Source: Rhizobium leguminosarum (lineage in GTDB: Bacteria > Pseudomonadota > Alphaproteobacteria > Rhizobiales > Rhizobiaceae). Taken from it: a stretch of DNA of 64,000 nt. The first letter of the stretch is position 1, and the number at the start of each line of letters is the position of its first letter. The notes below the pieces were generated by a model. The model was not told where the DNA came from and ran no database searches. It worked only from the letters and a program-made list of their open reading frames with translations. The DNA lies in contig NZ_JAGIOR010000001.1 of the NCBI RefSeq assembly GCF_017876795.1, forward strand, positions 653,501 to 717,500, written 5' to 3'. Both the position numbers and the translations under genes were made by a program. Positions 54,846 through 64,000 of this stretch are shown in pieces.

Positions 54846-56024
54846 TCAGATGCCTTCGACGGCGACGATATCCAACGATCTGTAGAGATCGATATAGTGT
54901 CCGGCGACGATATCCCAGGAATAGCCGCGCGCGGCGTCGAGAAGCCCAGCGCGAACGGTCTCCGGTTGGCGCGAAAGATCTTGATAGGCCGCTTCGATCG
55001 CGGTGGCGGCAGCCTCAGGACGGGTGAAATCGGCAAGCATGATAACAGGATGCCGGTCGGCAAGCCTCGCAAAGGCATCGTTGGCGTTCAGCACCGGCAG
55101 CAGCCCGGCGCTCATCGCCTCCAGCGCCACCAGGCCGAAACCTTCATATTCCGAGGCGGAGGCAAAGAGCGAGGCATCCGTAATGATCCGCCGAATGGCG
55201 CCGTTGTCGGGTGAGACGTGCAGGGTGACGTAACCGGTAAGTTTCCGGCTTTCGATCGCGGCTTCGACATCCGCCTGGTTCAGATCGGATTCGGCGCCGA
55301 CGATGTCGAGATGCCATTCCGGGTCGCGGGTCTTCAGCATGACCATCGCATCGAGCAGATAGTCCAGCCGCTTGTTCACCGAGAACCGGCCGATGGTGAC
55401 GATACGGCGCTTTGCCCGGCGCGAAGCGGTGTCGGCGAACTTGCCGATATCGGCGCCGTTTTCGATCAGCTTGCTGTCGGGCACGATTTCCGAAAACTGT
55501 TTGAGGTCGGAGGCGCTGCAGCAGACGACACGGCGATAGGCCATCGCCGAAGCGCGGGTCAGCGTCCGGAACCAGATCTTCTTGATCGCCGCGTATTTTC
55601 GCGTGTGGAAGAAGCCGCCATGGGTGGTGACGATCATCGGCTTGCGATGCAGCAGCCGGCCCCAGGCGAGCGCGTCGAAGAAGAAGTCGATGGCATGGAC
55701 GTGCACGAGATCGGCATCGGCGAGATGACGGAAAATCTCAGGCGCCAGCGGATAACGGCTGCTACCAGACCAGGGAATGCGCACCACCTCGATGCCGTCG
55801 AGGTTTTCGCGCGGCGGCAGCTTGTCCTCAGGTGCGGTGAACAGTGAATTGAGCGTGACGACGCGGACGCGATAACCGCGCCGGACAGTCTGGCGAGCGA
55901 GATTGGCGACCACGTCTTCCAGGCCGCCGCGGTTAGGCAGGAACTGGCGCACGACATGGACGATCAGCGGCGCCGTTTCCGGCTGCGACTTTTCGCGCAC
56001 CCTATCTGCCTCGACGATCGCCAT
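54846..56024 (-). CDS. Glycosyltransferase family 4 protein
   Basis: 392 residues. IVHVVRQFLPNRGGLEDVVANLA is the acceptor-domain glycine loop, and IRRIITDASLFASASEYEGF then GLVALEAMSAGLLPVLNAND is the GT4 nucleotide-sugar signature near residue 285. It probably adds a hexose to a membrane-linked glycan. I chose the ATG at 56022-56024, preceded by AGGTGG, over one 21 bp upstream. It converges on the flippase fusion gene with 21 bp between stop codons, so it is adjacent to but transcribed separately from the carrier-protein cluster. Confidence 0.88.
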   Translation of the reverse strand: MAIVEADRVREKSQPETAPLIVHVVRQFLPNRGGLEDVVANLARQTVRRGYRVRVVTLNSLFTAPEDKLPPRENLDGIEVVRIPWSGSSRYPLAPEIFRHLADADLVHVHAIDFFFDALAWGRLLHRKPMIVTTHGGFFHTRKYAAIKKIWFRTLTRASAMAYRRVVCCSASDLKQFSEIVPDSKLIENGADIGKFADTASRRAKRRIVTIGRFSVNKRLDYLLDAMVMLKTRDPEWHLDIVGAESDLNQADVEAAIESRKLTGYVTLHVSPDNGAIRRIITDASLFASASEYEGFGLVALEAMSAGLLPVLNANDAFARLADRHPVIMLADFTRPEAAATAIEAAYQDLSRQPETVRAGLLDAARGYSWDIVAGHYIDLYRSLDIVAVEGI

Positions 56025-56169
56025 TTTCCACCTATCGCTGCGCATGTCGCCCCGAGTTGAGGCGGCACTCTTATAGCAACGACCAGATCTCTCCGGCGTT
56101 AAGCCGCGGTTTAAGCGACGTCCCGAAAGGCGATTCTTCGTGAAAAAGGTTAATCGTATCTGATTGCTT

Positions 56170-56234
56170 CAGAGCATCTCTGTTTTCACGCAATTCCGGA
56201 CGTAAGACCGCTGCGCACTTTTGCTGGAATTGCT
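56170..56234. repeat. Palindromic repeat of a third type
   Basis: AGAGCATCT with CACGCAATTCCGGACG on the left and TGGAATTGCTTCAGA on the right; CAATTCC/GGAATTG are the central arms. It ends at the stop codon of the RAM-domain gene, for which it may act as a 3' structure. Confidence 0.55.
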
Positions 56235-56471
56235 TCAGAAGGCTTTGAAAGTCAGCGTCGTCAGCGAGCGAACGATGCCGGGAATATTGGCGATGTTGTC
56301 GTTGATGAACTTGCCGATATCCTGGCCTTCCTCGATGTAGACCTTCAGCAGCAGGTCGTAGTCGCCGCTTGTGGAATAGAGCTCCGAGACCAGTTCGGTC
56401 TGGTAGATGGCGTCGGCGACCTCATAGGTCTTGCCGGGGGCGCATTGGAGCTGGACGAAGATCGGCTTCAT
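56235..56471 (-). CDS. Stand-alone Lrp/AsnC ligand-binding (RAM) domain protein
   Basis: 78 residues: MKPIFVQLQCAPGKTYEVAD then ELVSELYSTSGDYDLLLKVY and IPGIVRSLTTLTFKAF. This is the alpha/beta amino-acid-binding RAM domain of Lrp-type regulators without the helix-turn-helix. Such proteins can bind amino acids and assemble with full-length Lrp proteins. AGGAAATCCCC precedes the start at 56469-56471. It lies next to an amino acid catabolic set, so lysine or related compounds are plausible ligands, but this is inferred. Confidence 0.85.
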   Translation of the reverse strand: MKPIFVQLQCAPGKTYEVADAIYQTELVSELYSTSGDYDLLLKVYIEEGQDIGKFINDNIANIPGIVRSLTTLTFKAF

Positions 56472-56541
56472 GGGGATTTCCTGCAAAGGGTTGTTTGGCT
56501 GATATAATGGTCGAAAGCGCCATGCCGATGCAAGCCGTTCG

Positions 56542-57444
56542 TCACGCGGCCGGGTCGGCGGCCGCTTCCGCGACGATCCAGTCGCGGAAGGCAGCAAGCG
56601 GCGGATAGTCGGCGCGCTCGGGCGGAAAGGCGAGATAATAGCGCTCGCGGCTTTCCATTTCGCGGTCGACGGCGGCGACGAGATCGCCGCGGCTAATCTC
56701 CTCCTGTATCAGAAATGTCGGCAGGAGGGCGATGCCGAGGCCGGCGATCGCCGCTTGCGCGGCGGTGGCGAACTGGTCGAAGAGCATGCCGTGCACGCTT
56801 TCGAAGGATACGCCGTTGCCGGCGAACCATTGCTCCCAGGCGTCGGGCCGCGTCGTCAGATGCAGCAGCGGAACGGAGAGCAGATCCTGTGGCCCGGAAA
56901 TTGCGTATCGCTTCAGAAACTCAGGGCTGCAGGCCGGCACCGTGCGCTCCGACATCAGAAAGGCAAGTTCGGCGCCCGGCCAGTGCGGATGGCCGAAGTG
57001 GATGGCGGCGTCGATCGAATCGAGGCGGAAATCGAAGGGCGAAAGCCGGGTCACCAGATTGATGGTCACGCCGGGATTTGCCGCGAGGAAGCGCCCGAGG
57101 CGCGGCGCCAGCCAGCGCGTGCCAAAGGTCGGCAGGATGGCGAGATTGAGCGTGCCGCCATGCGGATTGGCACGCAGGTTCAGTGAGGCACTGGATATGC
57201 GCCGCAGCGCCTCGCGGATTTCGCGGGCATAACTGTCGCCCGCAAGCGTCAGCCGCATGGTCTGGCGTTCGCGCAGGAATAGCTCGACGCCAAGCTGCTC
57301 CTCCAGCGCACTCACCTGGCGACTGACGGCGCTCTGGGTCAGATCGAGTTCGCGCGCGGCTGCCGTCACGCTGCCGGTGCGGGCGACCGCCTCAAAGGCG
57401 GCGAGATGTGAAATCGACGGCAGAAAACGTCTTGAAGCAAACAT
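56542..57444 (-). CDS. LysR-family transcriptional regulator (GcvA-like)
   Basis: 300 residues from the second ATG. The helix-turn-helix ISHLAAFEAVARTGSVTAAA with LDLTQSAVSRQVSALEEQLG is followed by the effector domain (LAILPTFGTRWLAPRLGRFL, typical of the GcvA/AmpR-like group). It diverges from hglS across about 100 bp containing two symmetrical sites (57449-57463 and 57476-57489). I infer that it controls lysine/pipecolate breakdown. A start at 57450 would add two residues and overlap the first site. Confidence 0.9.
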   Translation of the reverse strand: MFASRRFLPSISHLAAFEAVARTGSVTAAARELDLTQSAVSRQVSALEEQLGVELFLRERQTMRLTLAGDSYAREIREALRRISSASLNLRANPHGGTLNLAILPTFGTRWLAPRLGRFLAANPGVTINLVTRLSPFDFRLDSIDAAIHFGHPHWPGAELAFLMSERTVPACSPEFLKRYAISGPQDLLSVPLLHLTTRPDAWEQWFAGNGVSFESVHGMLFDQFATAAQAAIAGLGIALLPTFLIQEEISRGDLVAAVDREMESRERYYLAFPPERADYPPLAAFRDWIVAEAAADPAA

Positions 57445-57448
57445 GATC

Positions 57449-57489
57449 ATTCCGTTTCAGAATGAGCTATTTCCAAAATATCGATATTT
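57449..57489. promoter_or_regulatory. LysR-type binding sites in the hglS divergent promoter
   Basis: ATTC-N7-GAAT at 57449-57463 fits the T-N11-A pattern of LysR regulators. A perfect 14-bp palindrome AAATATCGATATTT follows at 57476-57489. Together they resemble the recognition and activation sites of a divergent LysR promoter. Confidence 0.5.
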
Positions 57490-57552
57490 CCGGCTTTGGG
57501 GCTGAAGTAAAGAGGTTCATCCTGCAAAAACGGAATGAGTCGGAGTTCCCCG

Positions 57553-58965
57553 ATGCCGAAAACCTTCGTTTCCACAGACCGTATCCGTTCGCTCTTCACC
57601 GAAGCGATGTCGCAGATGTACCGGGCGGAGGTGCCGCAATACGGCGCGCTGATCGAACTGGTGGCGGATGTGAATGCCGGCTGCCTGGAAAACGACCCCG
57701 AACTGCGGGAGCGCCTGGCCAGCGCCGGCGAGCTGGAGCGCATCGATGTCGAGCGCCACGGCGCCATCCGGCTCGGCACGGCAGAAGAGCTTTTCACCAT
57801 TCGCCGGCTGTTCGCGGTCATGGGCATGCAGGCCGTCGGCTATTATGATCTTTCGGTTGCCGGCGTGCCTGTTCATTCCACCAGCTTCCGGCCGGTCGAC
57901 GAGGCGGCGCTCAACGTCAATCCGTTCCGCGTCTTCACCTCGCTGTTACGGCTGGAGCTGATCGCGGACGAGGGGCTGCGCGGCGAAGCGGCGGCCATTC
58001 TGGCGGTGCGGCGCATCTATACGCCGCGGGCCATCGCGCTGATCGAGCGTCATGAGCGGAACGGCGGCCTGACTGCGCCGGAAGCGACGGAATTCGTCGC
58101 CGAGGCTCTCGAAACCTTCCGCTGGCACGGCGAGGCGACCGTCAGCGCCGAAACCTACAAGCGCCTGCACGATGCGCACCGGTTGATCGCCGACGTCGTC
58201 AGCTTCAAGGGGCCGCACATCAACCACTTGACGCCGCGCACGCTGGATATCGATGCGGTCCAGGCCCGCATGCCGGAACGCGGCATCACGCCGAAGGCCG
58301 TCATCGAAGGGCCGCCGCCCCGTCATTGCGATATCCTCTTGCGGCAGACGAGTTTCAAGGCGCTGGAGGAAAGGATCGGCTTTTCCGGTGACGACGGTGC
58401 GACACGGGGTACGCATACCGCCCGCTTCGGCGAGATTGAACAGCGCGGTGTGGCGCTGACGGCCAAGGGCCGGGCACTCTACGACCGGCTGCTCGCCTCG
58501 GTGCGCGGCGAGGTGCAGGTCGGCGCCGGCGGCGCCAAGGCCGGCGCCTACGACAGCGAACTCGCCGAGCGTTTCAAGGCGCTGCCGGACGGCTGGGATG
58601 AGCTGCGCAGGCAGGATCTGGCCTTCTTCCGCTATTCCGCCACAGCAGGTGGCATTGCCGCCGCCGTCCGCGGTACGCTGCCCGGCGATCCCGAGGCGCT
58701 GATCGCCAAGGGTTACCTCGTGTTCGCCCCGATCGTCTATGAAGACTTCCTGCCGGTCAGCGCAGCCGGCATATTTCAGTCGAACCTCGGCACCGACCAG
58801 CAGCAGAATTATGCGACCCGCTCGAACCGCGACGCCTTCGAGGCAGCGCTTGGCGCGACCGTCCAGGACGAGCTGGCGCTTTATGCCGAACGCCAGACGG
58901 CATCGCTTGATGCGGCGATGGAGGCGCTCGGTCTTGCGGGCCTGCAACTGAAGACCGTCGCGTAA
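57553..58965 (+). CDS. hglS: 2-oxoadipate dioxygenase/decarboxylase (DUF1338)
   Basis: 470 residues of the DUF1338/VOC-like fold. The enzyme turns 2-oxoadipate into (R)-2-hydroxyglutarate with O2 and a non-haem metal, late in lysine breakdown. Probable metal ligands are His69 (DVERHGAIR), His225 (HINHLTPRT) and Glu294 (RFGEIEQRG), matching the positions known for Pseudomonas HglS within one residue. ATG at 57553 follows GTCGGAGTTCCCCG. Next on the same strand are genes for a DAO-type oxidase and an ALDH7-type dehydrogenase, which support the lysine pathway assignment. Confidence 0.9.
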   Translation: MPKTFVSTDRIRSLFTEAMSQMYRAEVPQYGALIELVADVNAGCLENDPELRERLASAGELERIDVERHGAIRLGTAEELFTIRRLFAVMGMQAVGYYDLSVAGVPVHSTSFRPVDEAALNVNPFRVFTSLLRLELIADEGLRGEAAAILAVRRIYTPRAIALIERHERNGGLTAPEATEFVAEALETFRWHGEATVSAETYKRLHDAHRLIADVVSFKGPHINHLTPRTLDIDAVQARMPERGITPKAVIEGPPPRHCDILLRQTSFKALEERIGFSGDDGATRGTHTARFGEIEQRGVALTAKGRALYDRLLASVRGEVQVGAGGAKAGAYDSELAERFKALPDGWDELRRQDLAFFRYSATAGGIAAAVRGTLPGDPEALIAKGYLVFAPIVYEDFLPVSAAGIFQSNLGTDQQQNYATRSNRDAFEAALGATVQDELALYAERQTASLDAAMEALGLAGLQLKTVA

Positions 58966-59032
58966 AATGGTGGCTTCAACCCTTCATCATATGCGTTAGA
59001 GTACCGCGATTTCGTTCCGATCGGACTGAGCC

Positions 59033-60316
59033 ATGCTGAATGATCCGCGCTCCCACGGCCTCTGGGAAAAGACCGCAGCCGAACCGCCGGCCACCTCGCC
59101 GCTTGCAGGCGCGGTATCGGCCGATGTCGTCATCGTCGGCGGCGGTTACACCGGCCTGTCGTCTGCCCTGCATCTTGCCGAAGCCGGGTCGAAGGTACTG
59201 CTACTGGAAGCCAAGGAGATCGGCTTCGGCGGGGCGGGGCGCAATGTCGGCCTGATCAATGCCGGCATGTGGGTGATGCCTGACGATCTGCCCGGCGTGC
59301 TCGGCCCGGTGCATGGCGAACGTCTGCTCGAGCTGCTCGGCAATGCGCCGAAGCTGGTCATGGAACTGATCGACAGGCACGGGATTGCCTGCGAACTCGT
59401 GCGCAACGGCACGCTGCATTGCGCCGTCGGTGCGGACGGGCTGAAGGAGATCGAGGAACGCGCGGCGCAATGGTCCGCCCGCGGCGCTGCCGTGACCCTG
59501 CTTGATGCGGCGGAGACGGCCAGACGCATCGGCAGCGATGCCTATACCGGTTCGCTGCTCGACATGCGCGCCGGAACGCTGCAGCCGCTGGCTTATGCGC
59601 GCGGTCTTGCCCATGCCGCCGTCAAATCAGGCGTCGTCATTCACACATCCAGCCCGGTCGTTGCAACGGAGCGTCGCGGCAGCCGCTGGACCGTGAAGAC
59701 CGAAAGCGGCGAAGTCAGCGCCGAATGGATCATCGTCGCGATGGATGCCTATAGCACCGGGCCGTGGGAGCAGGTGCGCAGCGAACAGGTGCATCTGCCC
59801 TATTTCAATTTCGCCACCGCACCGCTCGGCCACAATCTGCGCCAGTCGATCCTGCCGGGCCGGGAAGGCGCGTGGGATACCAACGAAATCCTCTCCTCCT
59901 TCCGGATGGATCAGGCCGGGCGTCTGGTGTTCGGCAGTGTCGGGGCGCTGCGCAATACCGGGCTCACCGTGCATAAGGGCTGGGCCAAGCGCGCCCTGAA
60001 GCGGCTGTTTCCGGTTATCGGCGATGTCGAATTCGAGTGCGAATGGTATGGCCAGATCGGCATGACCGACAATGCGCTGCCGCGCTTTCACAAATTCGCG
60101 CCGAATGTCGTCGGCTTTTCGGGTTACAATGGCCGCGGCATTGCGCCAGGCACGGTCTTCGGCCGGACGCTGGCGGAGCATATCCTCGGCCGGCTTGCCG
60201 AAACTGACCTGCCGCTGCCGCTGACTTCGCCGACCGAACCGAGCTTCCGCGCGCTGAAGGAACTATGGTACGAAGCGGGCGCCCAAGTCGCCCATTTCGC
60301 CGATGCCCGCTTCTGA
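59033..60316 (+). CDS. amaA: FAD-dependent amine oxidoreductase (L-pipecolate oxidase-like)
   Basis: 427 residues, D-amino-acid-oxidase superfamily. The FAD Rossmann motif is VVIVGGGYTGLSSALHLAEAG (GxGxxG, residues about 27-47); the C-terminal FSGYNGRGIAPGTVFGRTLAEHI closes the FAD site. With an aminoadipate-semialdehyde dehydrogenase gene next, the best guess is oxidation of L-pipecolate to piperideine-6-carboxylate. The symbol rests on context; other amino acids or amines are possible. It starts 67 bp after hglS. Confidence 0.8.
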   Translation: MLNDPRSHGLWEKTAAEPPATSPLAGAVSADVVIVGGGYTGLSSALHLAEAGSKVLLLEAKEIGFGGAGRNVGLINAGMWVMPDDLPGVLGPVHGERLLELLGNAPKLVMELIDRHGIACELVRNGTLHCAVGADGLKEIEERAAQWSARGAAVTLLDAAETARRIGSDAYTGSLLDMRAGTLQPLAYARGLAHAAVKSGVVIHTSSPVVATERRGSRWTVKTESGEVSAEWIIVAMDAYSTGPWEQVRSEQVHLPYFNFATAPLGHNLRQSILPGREGAWDTNEILSSFRMDQAGRLVFGSVGALRNTGLTVHKGWAKRALKRLFPVIGDVEFECEWYGQIGMTDNALPRFHKFAPNVVGFSGYNGRGIAPGTVFGRTLAEHILGRLAETDLPLPLTSPTEPSFRALKELWYEAGAQVAHFADARF

Positions 60317-60381
60317 GAACCGGTAAACGCTTCCGGGAAGCGAAACTCGCTACTGAGAATAATAAGATTGGAACCACGACA

Positions 60382-61920
<1,539 letters not shown>

Positions 61921-61931
61921 GCCGGCTGCAT

Positions 61932-61963
61932 AGAGGCGACGCTCGAGGAGCGTCGCCTCTTTG
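61932..61963 (+). terminator. Intrinsic terminator after amaB
   Basis: Perfect 13-bp stem AGAGGCGACGCTC/GAGCGTCGCCTCT with a GAG loop, then TTT. It marks the end of the lysine catabolic unit. Confidence 0.85.
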
Positions 61964-62118
61964 GCCAATCGAGATTTATTCCACTGTAATATGAAACATT
62001 TAGTCAAGATATTGTGATGGCTTTTCCGGCCAGGCCAAACTTGAAATCTTCAGTCAGGAAAAATATACGCCTCTCATCGCCCGTGGAGACCTCGGGTGAC
62101 ATCGCCACGGAGGCCATC

Positions 62119-63141
62119 ATGAACATTGCTCTTAGCCGTTTTTCCCTTACGCTTTCGCTTGTCGCTTCGCTTTTCTCCGCCACCGCGCTCGCCGGCAGCG
62201 CCAATGCGCAGGACGAAAGTCTCGTCGTCTACAATGCCCAGCATGAAAGCCTGGGCCGCGAATGGATCGATGCCTTTACCAAGGAGACCGGCATCAAGGT
62301 CACCATGCGGCAGGGCGGCGACATGCAATTCGCCAACCAGATCATCCAGGAAGGCGACGCCTCTCCGGCCGACGTGTTCCTGACCGAGAATTCGCCGGCG
62401 ATGACGCTGGTCGATGGCGCGGGCCTCTTTGCCCCCATCGAAAAGGACACTCTGGATCAGGTTCCCGATCAATATCGCCCGGCTGACGGCATGTGGACCG
62501 GCATTGCCGCCCGCACGACCGTTTTTGCCTATGACAAGACGAAGCTCACCGAAGACAAGCTGCCGAAGTCGATGCTCGACCTTGCTGATCCGGCCTGGAA
62601 GGGTCGCTGGGGTGCGTCACCTGCCGGCGCCGATTTCCAGGCCATCGTCGCTGCGTTGCTGCAGCTCAAGGGCGAGCAGGCGACTGCCGACTGGCTGAAG
62701 GCTCTCAAGGAAAACGCCACGCCCTACAAGGGCAACAGCGTCGCCATGAAGGCCGTCAACGCAGGCGAAGTCGAAGGCGCGATCATCTATCACTATTATT
62801 GGTTCGGCGATCAGGCGAAGACCGGCGAGAACAGCAAGAATGTCGGCCTGCACTACTTCAAGAACCAGGATCCCGGTGCTTTCGTCAGCGTTTCGGGCGG
62901 TGGCATCCTGAAGTCGACACAGCACATGAAGGAAGCCCAGGCGTTCCTGAAGTTCTTGACCAGCAAGGTCGGCCAGGCGGTTCTCAAGGATGGCGACTCC
63001 TACGAATATGCCGTCGCCAAGGATGCGGCCTCCAACGACAAGCTCACTCCGCTCGCCGATCTCGACGCGCCGAAAGTCGAAGCTTCGACGCTGGACAGCA
63101 AGAAGGTCGTCGAGCTGATGACGGCCGCCGGCCTGATCTGA
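62119..63141 (+). CDS. Iron(III) ABC transporter substrate-binding protein
   Basis: 340 residues. Signal peptide MNIALSRFSLTLSLVASLFS, cleaved after ANA. The mature protein resembles FbpA/AfuA: SLVVYNAQHESLGREWIDAF at the start and the tyrosine-rich GAIIYHYYWFGDQAK (near residue 220), whose adjacent tyrosines bind ferric iron in this family. It captures iron in the periplasm for the permease encoded next. ATG at 62119 follows GGAGGCCATC; upstream codons in frame are not signal-like. No clear Fur, Irr or RirA site was identified upstream. Confidence 0.92.
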   Translation: MNIALSRFSLTLSLVASLFSATALAGSANAQDESLVVYNAQHESLGREWIDAFTKETGIKVTMRQGGDMQFANQIIQEGDASPADVFLTENSPAMTLVDGAGLFAPIEKDTLDQVPDQYRPADGMWTGIAARTTVFAYDKTKLTEDKLPKSMLDLADPAWKGRWGASPAGADFQAIVAALLQLKGEQATADWLKALKENATPYKGNSVAMKAVNAGEVEGAIIYHYYWFGDQAKTGENSKNVGLHYFKNQDPGAFVSVSGGGILKSTQHMKEAQAFLKFLTSKVGQAVLKDGDSYEYAVAKDAASNDKLTPLADLDAPKVEASTLDSKKVVELMTAAGLI

Positions 63142-63203
63142 CCTTCTGCCGCAGGCGACTTCCGGGCAAAACTATTGCTTTTGGCTCAAGAAAACCTTAG
63201 GGC

Positions 63204-64000
63204 ATGACGAAATCCGGCAACCGCTCCTCAAAAGCGGTTGCCTTCCTTTTTCAGCGTGTAAAGGCATCGGCCTTGCTGCAGGACAACAGATTGCTCGCAT
63301 CCGGCAACGCGGCGCCGGTCGCGCCGAAGGCGCGGATGGGTTTGCCGCGCCGGCCCATGCCGCACGCTTCCGTGGTGCTGCTGGCAACCATCGTCGCGAT
63401 CTTCAGCCTGGTGCCGCTCGGCTTCATCGGCTGGGTCACCTATGATGTCGGCTGGGAAACGGTAAAGGCCATGGTCTTCCGGCCGCGCGTCGGCGAACTC
63501 CTCGTCAATACGGTTCTGCTGGAATCGCTGACCATTCCGCTATCGATCGCGCTTGCGGTGACGCTTGCCTGGTTGACCGAGCGGACCGACATTCCTTTCG
63601 CCCGGCTCTGGGCCTGGCTTGCGATTGCTCCGCTCGCCGTGCCTGCCTTCGTGCACAGCTATGCCTGGGTCAGCCTCGTCCCCGGCATGCACGGCCTGCA
63701 GAGCGGTGTCTTCGTCTCGGTGATCGCCTATTATCCCTTTCTCTACCTGCCGGTCGCCGCGGCGTTGCGCCGTCTCGATCCGGCCATCGAGGATGCCGCG
63801 GCCTCGCTGGGTCTCAATCCCTGGCGGGTCTTCTTCCGGGCGGTGCTGCCGCAGCTCCGACTCGCCATCTGCGGCGGCTCGCTGCTGATCGGGCTGCATC
63901 TGCTTTCGGAGTACGGCCTGTTTGTGATGATCCGGTTCGACACTTTCGCGACGGCGATCGTCGACCAGTTCCAGTCCTCCTACAACAGCCCAGCCTCCAA
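63204..64000 (+). CDS. Iron(III) ABC transporter permease (N-terminal part)
   Basis: The gene runs off the right edge; 265 residues are visible. Membrane helices begin at [23 protein letters not shown], and the cytoplasmic EAA loop, [24 protein letters not shown], which docks the ATPase, is intact (near residue 206). Family members are FbpB/SfuB-like with duplicated halves. ATG at 63204 opens the frame but has no good ribosome site and overlaps a hairpin; ATG at 63336 ([12 protein letters not shown]) is an alternative. It pairs with the binding protein gene upstream. Confidence 0.88.
   Translation, partial: MTKSGNRSSKAVAFLFQRVKASALLQDNRLLASGNAAPVAPKARMGLPRRPMPHASVVLLATIVAIFSLVPLGFIGWVTYDVGWETVKAMVFRPRVGELLVNTVLLESLTIPLSIALAVTLAWLTERTDIPFARLWAWLAIAPLAVPAFVHSYAWVSLVPGMHGLQSGVFVSVIAYYPFLYLPVAAALRRLDPAIEDAAASLGLNPWRVFFRAVLPQLRLAICGGSLLIGLHLLSEYGLFVMIRFDTFATAIVDQFQSSYNSPAS
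63216..63251 (+). terminator. Attenuator-like hairpin between binding protein and permease genes
   Basis: Perfect 10-bp stem GGCAACCGCT/AGCGGTTGCC with a 7-nt loop, then TTCCTTTTTC. It could lower permease expression relative to the binding protein. It overlaps the proposed 5' end of the permease frame, which casts doubt on that start. Confidence 0.55.

Noticed and set aside
61964..62118. Iron-responsive operator upstream of the iron-binding protein gene
   Set aside because: The region is AT-rich, but I could not find a convincing Fur, Irr or RirA motif by eye.

Overview
The window is a high-GC chromosomal segment of an alphaproteobacterium of the order Rhizobiales, most likely a Rhizobium of the etli/leguminosarum group. 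The evidence is the phaR-phbA-phbB set, a short RpoH2-type sigma-32, a SAM-II riboswitch in front of metA, EcfG-type promoters, many short palindromic intergenic repeats of the rhizobial RIME kind, and the gene content in general. Most of the sequence is ordinary chromosome; two identical ISAzo13-type insertion sequences mark it as locally unstable.

Layout. 1-5.7 kb: start of an amino-acid-type periplasmic binding protein, a DeoR regulator with an MFS permease, ispG-hisC, and a TetR gene diverging from a cupin/DoxX pair. 6.8-14 kb: ispA, mtgA, a 2H-phosphoesterase-like protein, a glutathione transferase, rpmF, a small membrane protein, and the polyhydroxybutyrate genes phaR, phbA and phbB. 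14-22 kb: two small envelope genes, a 0.7-kb non-coding stretch crowded with GANTC sites and built from three repeated modules, a Suv3-like RNA helicase with a long disordered tail, an S4 protein, fdxA, carD and rpoH2. 22-31 kb: an M48/LysM lipoprotein peptidase, a DHA2 exporter with its MarR regulator, thiamine pyrophosphokinase, an ABC-F ATPase, an exported protein and a BacA/YddA-like ABC transporter whose ATPase motifs are degraded. 31-39.3 kb: SAM-II riboswitch and metA, galM, then an N-acetylglucosamine-type operon (GntR regulator, SIS isomerase, nagA, SIS protein) whose regulator is split by IS copy 1. 39.3-42.2 kb: efp facing epmA-epmB, the EF-P beta-lysylation genes.

42.4-56.0 kb is the most unusual region. 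A stand-alone carrier protein, an acyl-CoA-dehydrogenase-like flavoprotein, an aminoacyl-tRNA-synthetase-like amino acid:[carrier protein] ligase and a DUF1839 protein are packed in one operon and continue into a GH2 glycosidase and a glycosyltransferase. IS copy 2 sits next. Beyond it lie a fusion of a polysaccharide flippase with two alpha/beta-hydrolase domains and, on the other strand, a second glycosyltransferase. I infer a pathway that activates an amino acid on a carrier protein, possibly oxidises it, and uses it to decorate an exported glycan; the sequence suggests this but does not prove it.

56.2-64 kb: a stand-alone Lrp-type RAM domain and a LysR regulator diverging from a lysine/pipecolate catabolic set (hglS, amaA-like oxidase, amaB-like dehydrogenase), then an iron(III) ABC transporter (binding protein and the start of the permease) running off the right edge.
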